A stretch of 62,041 bases of DNA. It comes from Bdellovibrionales bacterium. GTDB lineage: Bacteria > Bdellovibrionota > Bdellovibrionia > Bdellovibrionales > UBA1609. Position numbers and translations under genes: made by a program. The number at the start of each line of letters is the position of its first letter. Position 1 is the first letter of the stretch. Below the pieces are notes generated by a model. The model was not told the DNA's origin and ran no database searches. It saw only the letters and a list, made by a program, of their open reading frames with translations. The DNA lies in contig JAHDIR010000014.1 in assembly GCA_020630675.1 (NCBI GenBank), positions 1-62,041 on the forward strand. Direction: 5' to 3'. This document shows positions 17,422 through 25,656 of this stretch, piece by piece.

Positions 17422-20406
17422 TTAGAGGTATTTAAACCAAAGAGAAATTTTACCTAACTGGACATAGTTGTTGTTTATCGATTGAACCTGTGGTTGTCCC
17501 TCTTGGACAGGTTGAAATTCTTTTTGGGGCAAAGAAACAATTGGTAAAATTTTGTTATTTTTCAGATCAAAATAGGTTTTTGTTCTATAAATTTGAGAAA
17601 ATCGATCATTTTTTAAATTTAGAGAAACTATAAGAGATTTTGAGGATGTGTTAATTTTAGAATTTTTATAAAATGTAGCCAAGGGCTTTAGGTCAAAATC
17701 TAAAATATCAATGTGTTGAAGTTTAGAGTTTCGTTTTAAAAAATAAACCCCATTGCTACTGATCAGTGGCTTTTTGTCTCTAATGATTAAATCAAGTTGA
17801 TTACCATTAAAATTGTAATAAGAAGTTATGCCTTGTGGATGATGGATCAAAATGAGGTTTTGATTGTTCATAAAGTTATTTATTTGACAGTTTGAACAGT
17901 TAAAAACTAAACGAGGCGAAAAAGGAGGATTGATTAAGTATAAATATGATTGAGGGGCTTTGGCACTATTACTTTCAGTCGATAAATAAAGGTCAGTACC
18001 TTTGAGCCATTGGCTATTAAGGTTTTGTGGAGAGGTAATGTTAGTAACATCTGTTTTTCCGTTTGTTGTGTTTATGAGAATGGAATTTGATTTTTGAGTT
18101 AAAAGATTTAATTGATTTATTTTTAGATAAGAGCCTGTGTAATTTGATAATTTATATTGAAAATTCTTTTCACTATTTACAAATAACTTATGAGTAAAAA
18201 ATTTTTGAAAATTTAAATCATAGCTTAACAAATAAGGCTGTTGCTTTTGGAAGTAAACCAATACAACGTTACTGCTTTCATTAATTAATGGATTAAAAAA
18301 ATGAGGCGTCACAAGAGATGAAAATGAATGTGCAAAAACTATATCAAAGTGAAAAGGCGACATTTTTAAGTCAGTAAAAAAATAAGAGCTCAAGATCATT
18401 AAATGATCATTGTGTTCAAAAAAATTTAAATTCACTTTTTTATTCTGTATCTTTAATAAAAAAAGTGATTCACCGTTTGAAATTTCATATTTAAAAATTT
18501 TATTTTCTTTTTGATAAATTAAATAATCCTGGTTTTGACTTATAAAATGAATTTTACCTAAAGTTGGCCTGGTATAAGTATATTGTTTATTGATATCTGT
18601 GATCGTAAACCCATTTAAGTCTTTAATAACCAAATAATTTTTACTTTCTCCAATATAATCAGGTTGAAAAGTAATTTTACTTTGTAGGTTGGTCCAAATT
18701 CCCTTTCTTTCATTGTCTGTCGAGTTGGGGTCAAAACTAGCGAAAAAAGCTTGCGAAGCGAGTTCATAAAAATTGAATCTTTTAATTTTAAAAATAGCTA
18801 AGTATTTGTTAAAAAACTCATAACAGTTTAACTGAAACCAGTCACAGTAATTTAGCATATCATGAAAGTAAGATTGTATTGTTTGGTTTATTTGTAAGCC
18901 AGATTGGTCCATCCATATTTTATTTATAGAAGCGCAGCTCGTTGATGACCGACATAAGTTGTTGTTAATGATGAGGTCACGATCATCAAGAGATTTTTTC
19001 ATTTTAATTTTTAAATTATATAAAAATGCAGCTGGTTCTAAACCCCACCTTATTTTAGCATCAACCCATGGCTGAGAATTATAATATTTTTTACTCCAAA
19101 TAATATTAAGTTGCTTTAAGGTATACTTTTTTTTGTGCACAGTAATTCTTTTTTTATTGTAGAGCTTAATTTTAGATTTAAATATCTTTTTATCAATTTG
19201 TCCTAATTCTATACTAAGATTTTCTGCCTTAACGAGATCTGTCTTTATCCGTTGGTCTCTAGAAGGGGTGCTCCAGAATTCATAAAGGGAAGTTCCTGGT
19301 TTACAAGAGTTATTTTTGCAAATGAGAGCTCCTTTTTTAATAATTTCAACCCTTTGTTTGAATTGTTCTATAATTGAATAAATAAATCCCTCATAAACCC
19401 TTAAAGCATCAAACTCTGAACTTAAGGTTGTTAAAACTGTATAGGCAAAAGACTTCTTTGCTGCAGGTAAAATTTTGTATTGTTCATTTGAGTAACCGGG
19501 CATATCATTTTTTGAAGTCAAATAAGCCGTCCTAGTGTTTACTTGAGGCCATCGTACTTTTAGCAGGCCCCCTTGGCTGGCTTTTAAAACTTGTTCCGGG
19601 ATAAAGATAGACTCAATAAGTGGTCGCACTTTCTGGGGAACTGTTGATGATAAAGAGTGTAGAGGAATATTATCTTTGAGTGTTCTGTGAATTAAAACCG
19701 CATGACCACTGGATGAATTTAGACTCATCCAATATGCCCCTTCATTAAGGTATTTTGAATTTAGTGCAATAGGGTAGGAATCATTCAATAAAGAACGGGT
19801 ATAAGTATTATTTAATAAAAAGTTAAGACTTTTAAGAAATAAAAGATCTTGGCGCCATTCTTGATGTCTAGGTAAATGTGCCCACGATGATTTAATGCTT
19901 AAGTTAGAAAATAAAGTGCCAGAGGCTGCTAAACTATGAGCTGCGGGCAGCTTATGAATTCTAGAGAAAATCCAGCGCAGGGCAATAATGACATCAGCAC
20001 AGTCTGTCGCAATATTATTATTTACAAAAAAGTTTTTATTTACTTTTTCAGAAATCCACTGAGAATACTTAGCCTCCCAGTTAAGGTTCCACTCTCTTTC
20101 ATGTTGCCATATATTTTTGTCAGGCAGTTCAGACGTAGTGTTAGATATAAAAGGTCTTTTTTGGAAAGATAAGCTTGTCGAAAATGGAGGCTTGTTTATG
20201 AAAACTTTTCTTGAAACCTTGCTTTGTATTTTATTTTTTTGAAAATTATATTTTTCAACAATCCACAGACCATTTTCAGGATAAAGAATTAATTTGTTGT
20301 ATTCGGTTTTACTAACTGGCTCAATTTTGTATTCAATACCATTGGCATGAGCCATAGAAGAAATAAATAGAAAAACATACAAAAAACTAAGAATTTTTAT
20401 GAACAT
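17422..20406 (-). CDS. Large exported protein with possible Cys-His hydrolase domain
   Basis: 994 residues with a clear signal peptide (cleavage after SSMAHA, about residue 22). Residues 130-250 contain ATDCADVIIALRWIF (Cys136) and, about 100 residues later, SSGHAVLIHR (His235). This Cys...His order and the GHAV strand recall papain-like/transglutaminase or NlpC-type folds. Residues 600-990 contain repeated short beta-type segments (YLVIKDLNGFTI, YLIYQKENKIFKYEI), suggesting a propeller or similar repeat domain. Composition is rich in Asn, Lys, Ser and Phe. No homologue is recognised; the hydrolase idea is an inference. AAGGAAA lies 15 bases before the ATG. Confidence 0.7.
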   Translation of the reverse strand: MFIKILSFLYVFLFISSMAHANGIEYKIEPVSKTEYNKLILYPENGLWIVEKYNFQKNKIQSKVSRKVFINKPPFSTSLSFQKRPFISNTTSELPDKNIWQHEREWNLNWEAKYSQWISEKVNKNFFVNNNIATDCADVIIALRWIFSRIHKLPAAHSLAASGTLFSNLSIKSSWAHLPRHQEWRQDLLFLKSLNFLLNNTYTRSLLNDSYPIALNSKYLNEGAYWMSLNSSSGHAVLIHRTLKDNIPLHSLSSTVPQKVRPLIESIFIPEQVLKASQGGLLKVRWPQVNTRTAYLTSKNDMPGYSNEQYKILPAAKKSFAYTVLTTLSSEFDALRVYEGFIYSIIEQFKQRVEIIKKGALICKNNSCKPGTSLYEFWSTPSRDQRIKTDLVKAENLSIELGQIDKKIFKSKIKLYNKKRITVHKKKYTLKQLNIIWSKKYYNSQPWVDAKIRWGLEPAAFLYNLKIKMKKSLDDRDLIINNNLCRSSTSCASINKIWMDQSGLQINQTIQSYFHDMLNYCDWFQLNCYEFFNKYLAIFKIKRFNFYELASQAFFASFDPNSTDNERKGIWTNLQSKITFQPDYIGESKNYLVIKDLNGFTITDINKQYTYTRPTLGKIHFISQNQDYLIYQKENKIFKYEISNGESLFLLKIQNKKVNLNFFEHNDHLMILSSYFFTDLKMSPFHFDIVFAHSFSSLVTPHFFNPLINESSNVVLVYFQKQQPYLLSYDLNFQKFFTHKLFVNSEKNFQYKLSNYTGSYLKINQLNLLTQKSNSILINTTNGKTDVTNITSPQNLNSQWLKGTDLYLSTESNSAKAPQSYLYLINPPFSPRLVFNCSNCQINNFMNNQNLILIHHPQGITSYYNFNGNQLDLIIRDKKPLISSNGVYFLKRNSKLQHIDILDFDLKPLATFYKNSKINTSSKSLIVSLNLKNDRFSQIYRTKTYFDLKNNKILPIVSLPQKEFQPVQEGQPQVQSINNNYVQLGKISLWFKYL

Positions 20407-20542
20407 AATAAAATATAAGTTTCCTTATAAAAATATAAAAAAATGGACTTTTATTATCTGGGTTAAAGTCTATATAAGTCAAAATCTAGATTAAAAAATA
20501 AATGTTGAAATTTTTATTTTCTAGTTGGTAGGGCAAAATTTC

Positions 20543-20720
20543 CTAATTAGATTTCAGTCGTGCCAATTCTATGGCATTAAAATAATATTTATGACCTCGA
20601 CAAATATCTAAAATCCCATCTTCAGTCCATTCAATTAAGTCTGTTAATAAGGCTTTAGTAGGTTTTGATATAGATGAAAGTATTAACAAAAAACTGGCAT
20701 TAAAAGTGCTTGTAACATAT
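20543..20720 (-). pseudogene. Possible C-terminal gene remnant
   Basis: In the 315-base gap between the two divergent large genes, the minus strand has an open frame without a usable start. It ends in a coding-looking stretch (SKPTKALLTDLIEWTEDGIL, then ICRGHKYYFNAIELARLKSN and a stop at 20543). It resembles the helix-turn-helix tail of a regulator or Fic-type protein. It would be a decayed end of a gene now overrun by the sigma-54 promoter and the TPR gene. Chance coding potential is possible. The rest of the gap is AT-rich with no other feature. Confidence 0.25.
20695..20710 (+). promoter_or_regulatory. Sigma-54 promoter of the flagellar operon
   Basis: TGGCATTAAAAGTGCT matches the sigma-54 consensus TGGCAC-N5-TTGCW, with the invariant GG (20696-20697) and GC (20708-20709) exactly 10 bases apart. 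Transcription would start at about 20721, one base before the GTG of the first gene. The mRNA would therefore be essentially leaderless, unless a downstream start such as TTG 20746 is used. The operon's second gene is a sigma-54 activator, which fits. Confidence 0.6.
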
Positions 20721-20721
20721 T

Positions 20722-23439
20722 GTGCAAAAATTTTTTTTAAATAACTTGGTACTAATATTCTCTTTTTTACTTATTTTTTTAAGTTCACCTTTTGTAAAAG
20801 CAAAAATTATTGGTGAGATCTCAAAATTAGGAGAGGCTGAGCACTTAGCATTACTTGGGCTAAATACCTGGGACTATAAAATTGATAAAATTAATAGTAA
20901 AAAAATTAGGCTTAGAATTTCATCTGAAATTTTACCAGAATTCACAAAAACGGCAAACAAATGGAAAGGGTCTTATTTAAAAAATATTAAAGTTATAAGC
21001 AAAAAACCACTAGATGGTGAGTCTGTGATTACCTTAACTTTAAACAAGAATGTCTCTTACTTTGATTATTTAACAGATCAACCCTCCAGTTTAGTCATTG
21101 ATTTTTACGAAAATAAAACGACAACAAAGAAAAAAAATAAGTCAGTAACAGGCTTACAAGCCAATAAAAAAAGTTCAAAAGGCAAAAAATCAAATCAATT
21201 ACAAAGAAAACCAGCAAGTGGAGAATTTATAAAATTTGATTCGCATGTTAGTGATATAAATAAAATTATCGAAGGGGAATTTAGTAACCAGTCTTTAGTT
21301 AAAAAAGGTGTTTTTGACTCCTCTGACCCAAGTTACAGTCGCTTTACAATTAAAAAGAAAGAAATTGATTTAAATAAAATTGAAAAAAATCTGAAAAAAA
21401 ATGTATTTGTAAATTTTCCGACTTTACTAGAAAGTTCGAGCCAATTAGAAGGGCTTTTAGCTGATATTCCTTTGCATGTTATTCGTTCAAAAAATAAAAC
21501 AGAAACCAAAGAAGCTCAGCTTTTACACCGTTTGTATAAGGCAAAAAGCTGGGGCGCATTTAATAAAATGTACGAGTATTTTTCTAAAACCTATCCAGAT
21601 TCAAAATATAAAAATTTACTTCGTTCATTAGCTACAAGTACATACTTTAATGTTTGGAAACTAACAAATAATAAAAGTTTTTTAGAAAAAGCAGAAAATG
21701 AATTTTTAAGATTTCAAAAGAAAATGCCTGATAGTCGTGTAACAGAGTTTTGGAAGAAAGTTCTTTTTTATACTAATTTGGAGTTGGCTAACGGAATTGA
21801 AGCTGCAAGGCTGGGTGAAGATATTGTTGAAGAGTACCCCTTAGCTAGTGATTTAGAAAATATCAAGCTAAGTTTAGCTGACTCCTACTTAACTGCCGGG
21901 CAATTTAAAAGAGCGAGAGAAATTTATGATGAGCTTCGTAAAGGAGCGGCTAGCCAAGAAATAAGGAAGTTGGCCTCATTTACTCGACCTATAACCTATA
22001 TTAAGCAAAAAAAGATGAATAAAGCCGTCGAACAATATTTAGACTTTAAAAAGGAATTTCCGACTTTTGATGAGCCAGGCTACTATTTTAATATGGCAGA
22101 GGCCTATTTTTGGAAAGGTAACTATTATAGAAGTGCTTCTTTGTATAAACAGTTTATCAAAAAATACCCAAAACACTTAATGAACAACTATGCCATTACA
22201 AGAATAGGCGAAATAATGAGCTTAATGGGCTTGCCTGAAAAACGATTTAGTCCCATTTACTTTGAGAGCGTTTATCGTTTTGGTGGTTTAAAAGGTGCTG
22301 ATATTGCACAAATTCGGCTTCATAGTCTAAGTATTCCAAAAAGTAAAAAAATAGAGGCCGATCATTACATCGATGAAATAAAAAAAATTGCCTCTAAATA
22401 TGAGGGCAATGATATGCGATATTTTCGCGATATTATTATTGCTGACTCCTTAACCAATGATAAAGAGTATTTAACATCTAACGAGTATTTAGATCGAGCC
22501 TACAAAGAGAACCCATATAACAGCTTTGCAGTGAAAATTAAGCCTCGAATACTAGAAAATATTAAAAAGCAAACTAGATCTTACTTAGACAAAAAAGATT
22601 ATTTATCTGCAATCAGTTTATTAGAAAACAATAGAAAATCTTGGTTGTCTAATGTTAAAGATTTAGACTTTAAACGTGAATTAGCTCGTAGTTTTGAGTT
22701 AGCAGGCCTAGATGATTATGCTTTAGCCTATTTTGTAGATTATGCCTCGGGCATGAAAAAAGAAGGTAAAGAATTAGATAATCAAGTCATTCTATCTTTA
22801 GCCACTTTATATCAAAAAAGAAAAGATTATGAGCAAATGGATACGTATTTAAAAATGTTAAGTACCTCTAATACATTGTCGGAGAGAGATAAATTTAAAA
22901 CTGTAAAACTTAAGTTCGAAGTTTACGATGAAACGGCAGCTTATGATCGTGCCGAAAAATTACTAAAAACCTATATAAGTTCTATTAATAAAAATGAATT
23001 GGTAAAACTAGAAAGCTCATTTTTATTGTCAGACTTTTATGCTGAAAGGGCTCAATTCAAAGATGCTTTAAAAACTCTTCTTCCACTTGAAGAGGCTGTT
23101 AAAGACAGCGATAAAAATTATTTTAGACTATCAAAAAAGTTAATTAAAGTGTTTGTAAAAAATGGTAAAGATCGTCTGGCCATGGAAAAAGCAGATAACA
23201 TTCTCAAGAGTAAAGAATTTAAACAAGACAAAAATTTTGTTTTTTATGTTGGAAATTTATTTTCAAATAATAATGAATGGAAAAAAGCCAAAGAAATTTG
23301 GTCTATGATTGATCAAAAAAATGGAATCTACGCTAAAATGATTAATGAAAAATTAAATCATAAAAAGTGGAAAAAAGATTACGGAAAGTTTGTAGACAGA
23401 ATTCCTGCCATGGAAGGCAGTGAAAAAGGGGAGTACTAA
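20722..23439 (+). CDS. Exported TPR-repeat protein heading the flagellar operon
   Basis: 905 residues. A signal peptide spans about 1-27 (NLVLIFSFLLIFLSSPFVKA). Residues 28-135 resemble an AMIN-type beta domain (strands ending SSLVIDFYENK), of the kind used to localise proteins to peptidoglycan. A Lys/Ser-rich linker follows, then many helical TPR-like repeats from about 270 to 890 (for example AEAYFWKGNYYRSASLYKQF). It is likely periplasmic and may scaffold or localise flagellar parts; that is inferred from its place. GTG start at 20722 with no ribosome binding site. It ends one base before the next gene. Confidence 0.75.
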   Translation: MQKFFLNNLVLIFSFLLIFLSSPFVKAKIIGEISKLGEAEHLALLGLNTWDYKIDKINSKKIRLRISSEILPEFTKTANKWKGSYLKNIKVISKKPLDGESVITLTLNKNVSYFDYLTDQPSSLVIDFYENKTTTKKKNKSVTGLQANKKSSKGKKSNQLQRKPASGEFIKFDSHVSDINKIIEGEFSNQSLVKKGVFDSSDPSYSRFTIKKKEIDLNKIEKNLKKNVFVNFPTLLESSSQLEGLLADIPLHVIRSKNKTETKEAQLLHRLYKAKSWGAFNKMYEYFSKTYPDSKYKNLLRSLATSTYFNVWKLTNNKSFLEKAENEFLRFQKKMPDSRVTEFWKKVLFYTNLELANGIEAARLGEDIVEEYPLASDLENIKLSLADSYLTAGQFKRAREIYDELRKGAASQEIRKLASFTRPITYIKQKKMNKAVEQYLDFKKEFPTFDEPGYYFNMAEAYFWKGNYYRSASLYKQFIKKYPKHLMNNYAITRIGEIMSLMGLPEKRFSPIYFESVYRFGGLKGADIAQIRLHSLSIPKSKKIEADHYIDEIKKIASKYEGNDMRYFRDIIIADSLTNDKEYLTSNEYLDRAYKENPYNSFAVKIKPRILENIKKQTRSYLDKKDYLSAISLLENNRKSWLSNVKDLDFKRELARSFELAGLDDYALAYFVDYASGMKKEGKELDNQVILSLATLYQKRKDYEQMDTYLKMLSTSNTLSERDKFKTVKLKFEVYDETAAYDRAEKLLKTYISSINKNELVKLESSFLLSDFYAERAQFKDALKTLLPLEEAVKDSDKNYFRLSKKLIKVFVKNGKDRLAMEKADNILKSKEFKQDKNFVFYVGNLFSNNNEWKKAKEIWSMIDQKNGIYAKMINEKLNHKKWKKDYGKFVDRIPAMEGSEKGEY

Positions 23440-23440
23440 C

Positions 23441-24385
23441 ATGAATGTAATATACACTCAAAACTACCGAATGAAAAAGTTGATTGCTCTCATTGATAAA
23501 GTAGCCACGAGTAGAGCGACCATCTTACTTCAAGGTGAAAGTGGTACAGGGAAAGAACTTTTTTCTCGTTACATACATGGAAAAAGCGCTCGAAGAAATA
23601 ATAAGTTTTATGCTATCAATACAGCAGCTGTTCCTGAAAACTTATTGGAAAGTGAGCTCTTTGGTTATGAGAAAGGGGCTTTTACTGGAGCTAGCCAAAA
23701 GAAAATTGGAAAATTTGAAATGGCAAACGGCAGTACTTTGTTATTAGACGAAATTAGTGAGATGCCATTGGTATTACAAGCTAAAATTTTAAGGGTGTTA
23801 CAAGAGTCTGAAATAGAAAGAGTGGGAGGTACCGAAAGCATTCCTGTTAATGTCAGACTACTGGCGGCAACCAATCGTAATTTAGGAGATCTAGTTAAAG
23901 AAGGTAAATTTAGAGAAGATCTGTATTATCGACTCAATGTTATTCCGGTCACAATACCACCTCTTCGCTCCCGATTGGATGATATCAATGTTTTAGCCCC
24001 TATCTTTCTAGAGGCTATTTGTTCTCAAAATGGAATTGATTCTAAATCTATAGATGACAGTGCTATTCAAAAACTCAAAAAATGGACTTGGCCAGGGAAC
24101 GTAAGAGAATTAAGAAACATTTTAGAGCGTTCTTGCCTTTTATCCTCTCATCAAAATCTTTGTGATAATGATATAGTTATAGAAAATTTTAAAGAAAGCG
24201 ACCCTTCCGATTTAACTCCAGGCATGACGGTATCTTCTGCTGAAAGAATTCTAATCCTAAAAACCTTAGATTATACCAATCAAAATAGAACTCATGCTGC
24301 TGATTTATTAGGAATTAGCGTAAGAACTTTAAGAAACAAGATTAATGAGTACAAAGTTGATAATGAATCTAGAGTAGGAGCTTAA
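23441..24385 (+). CDS. Receiver-less sigma-54 activator of flagellar genes
   Basis: 314-residue AAA+ activator. Walker A GESGTGKE (32-39), an intact GAFTGA loop, Walker B TLLLDE and the arginine-finger region (NVRLLAATNR, FREDLYYRLNV) are present. The C-terminus is a Fis-type helix-turn-helix (NRTHAADLLGISVRTLRNKI). There is no receiver or sensor domain, so it should be controlled by protein contact, like PspF- or FlrC-type regulators. I start at ATG 23441, with AAGGGGAG seven bases upstream, rather than GTG 23420. Its position between the TPR gene and flgB suggests a positive loop on the sigma-54 promoter at 20695. Confidence 0.9.
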   Translation: MNVIYTQNYRMKKLIALIDKVATSRATILLQGESGTGKELFSRYIHGKSARRNNKFYAINTAAVPENLLESELFGYEKGAFTGASQKKIGKFEMANGSTLLLDEISEMPLVLQAKILRVLQESEIERVGGTESIPVNVRLLAATNRNLGDLVKEGKFREDLYYRLNVIPVTIPPLRSRLDDINVLAPIFLEAICSQNGIDSKSIDDSAIQKLKKWTWPGNVRELRNILERSCLLSSHQNLCDNDIVIENFKESDPSDLTPGMTVSSAERILILKTLDYTNQNRTHAADLLGISVRTLRNKINEYKVDNESRVGA

Positions 24386-24386
24386 T

Positions 24387-24800
24387 ATGAGTCAATTATT
24401 TGATAAAGCAACAAAAGCGTTAGGGGCCTCTATTAATTTTAGGCAACTAAAGCACTCGTTAGTTTCTTCTAATTTAGCCAATGCTGAAACCCCAGGTTAT
24501 AAAGCAAAACGATTGCGTTTTGAGGAATCCTTATCTAGAGCCATTGACTTAAGTGGTAAGACGGCGATGTTAACCAGTGACCCTGATCACATTGCTAACG
24601 GTCCAGGTCGAATATCTAATGTTAGAGCTGATATTTTTGAAGACCCTGATATTAACCTTACCAATGATGGCAACACTGTCGATTTAGAAAAAGAAATGTC
24701 TATTTTAAAAGAAAACTCAATTATTTATAAAGCTGCTGTTCAACTTATAAATAAAAAATTAGGTGCTTTAAAGTATACCGTAACAGAGGGGGGTAGATAA
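24387..24800 (+). CDS. flgB: Flagellar proximal rod protein FlgB
   Basis: 137-residue rod subunit exported by the flagellar type III system, sitting just outside the MS ring. The N-terminal rod motif SSNLANAETPGYKAKRLRFE is characteristic, and the C-terminal helix carries the usual amphipathic pattern (EMSILKENSIIYKAAVQLIN). TAGGAGC precedes the ATG, which follows the activator stop by one base. The stop codon overlaps the flgC start by one base. Confidence 0.95.
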   Translation: MSQLFDKATKALGASINFRQLKHSLVSSNLANAETPGYKAKRLRFEESLSRAIDLSGKTAMLTSDPDHIANGPGRISNVRADIFEDPDINLTNDGNTVDLEKEMSILKENSIIYKAAVQLINKKLGALKYTVTEGGR

Positions 24801-25237
24801 TGGATTTTTCTAAATCATTAAGAGTTTCAAGCAGTGGTTTATCTGCCCAAAGGCAAAGATTAAATGCTATTTCAAGTAATATTGCCAACATTAACACGGT
24901 TAGAACTGCCGAAGGCGGACCTTACCGTCGAAAAGATGTTGTTTTCGAAGCTCGTCCTGAGTCGAGAAATTTTGGTGAAATTCTTACTGAGGTCAGTGAT
25001 ACAAATGTTCAAAGAGTGGGAGTTGTTGAAATGGTAGATACTCAAAAACAACCTCTACCAAAGTATGAGCCTGACCACCCAGAAGCCGATGCCGATGGTT
25101 ACGTCATGTATCCAAATATAAATTTGATGGAAGAATATACAAATATGATTCAAGCGACACGCTCTTACGAGGCTAACGTCTCGGCAATAAAAGCAACAAC
25201 AGATATGGCCTTAAGTGCCCTTCAGATCGGTCGTTAG
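24800..25237 (+). CDS. flgC: Flagellar proximal rod protein FlgC
   Basis: 145-residue rod protein. It has the flagellar rod/hook N-terminal motif (SSGLSAQRQRLNAISSNIAN) followed by the FlgC-type GPYRRKDVVFE, and the C-terminal YPNINLMEEYTNMIQATRSYEANV. It shares base 24800 with flgB (TAATG), so translation is coupled. The length is normal for the family. It assembles above FlgB in the axial rod. Confidence 0.95.
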   Translation: MDFSKSLRVSSSGLSAQRQRLNAISSNIANINTVRTAEGGPYRRKDVVFEARPESRNFGEILTEVSDTNVQRVGVVEMVDTQKQPLPKYEPDHPEADADGYVMYPNINLMEEYTNMIQATRSYEANVSAIKATTDMALSALQIGR

Positions 25238-25287
25238 TACTATTTTAAATAAATATATTATATAATTTAAATGTAAAGGAAATAACC

Positions 25288-25626
25288 ATGGACGGTTTAT
25301 CATTATCAAATTTAAATAATGTTTTAGAGACTGGAAAAACAACTAGTCAAATAAAACAAAGTCAGTTTAAGAATAAAGTTCTTAAAGAATCTCAAGCTAA
25401 TGAAAACACTAGCTTCTCGGCCACACTTAAAAAAGCCATTCACTCTGTAGATAACCTTCAGAAAGAAGCCGACGTTATGGTTCAAAAATTATCAACTGGT
25501 GAAACCAAAAATATTCCTGAAGTATTAGTATCTGTTGAAAAAGCAGATATTGCCTTAAGATTAATGATGCAAGTAAGAAATAAAGTGATTGATGCTTATC
25601 AAGAAATAATGAAAATGCAGGTTTAA
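25288..25626 (+). CDS. fliE: Flagellar MS-ring/rod junction protein FliE
   Basis: 112-residue helical protein that joins the MS ring to the proximal rod. The family's C-terminal block is clear: LVSVEKADIALRLMMQVRNK followed by VIDAYQEIMKMQV. The N-terminal 40 residues are a low-complexity Ser/Thr/Lys region typical of an export signal. AAAGGAAA precedes the ATG; it follows flgC after 50 AT-rich bases without a terminator. Confidence 0.93.
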   Translation: MDGLSLSNLNNVLETGKTTSQIKQSQFKNKVLKESQANENTSFSATLKKAIHSVDNLQKEADVMVQKLSTGETKNIPEVLVSVEKADIALRLMMQVRNKVIDAYQEIMKMQV

Positions 25627-25656
25627 TTTTTAAAAACGTACAGAGGTTGAAAAATA

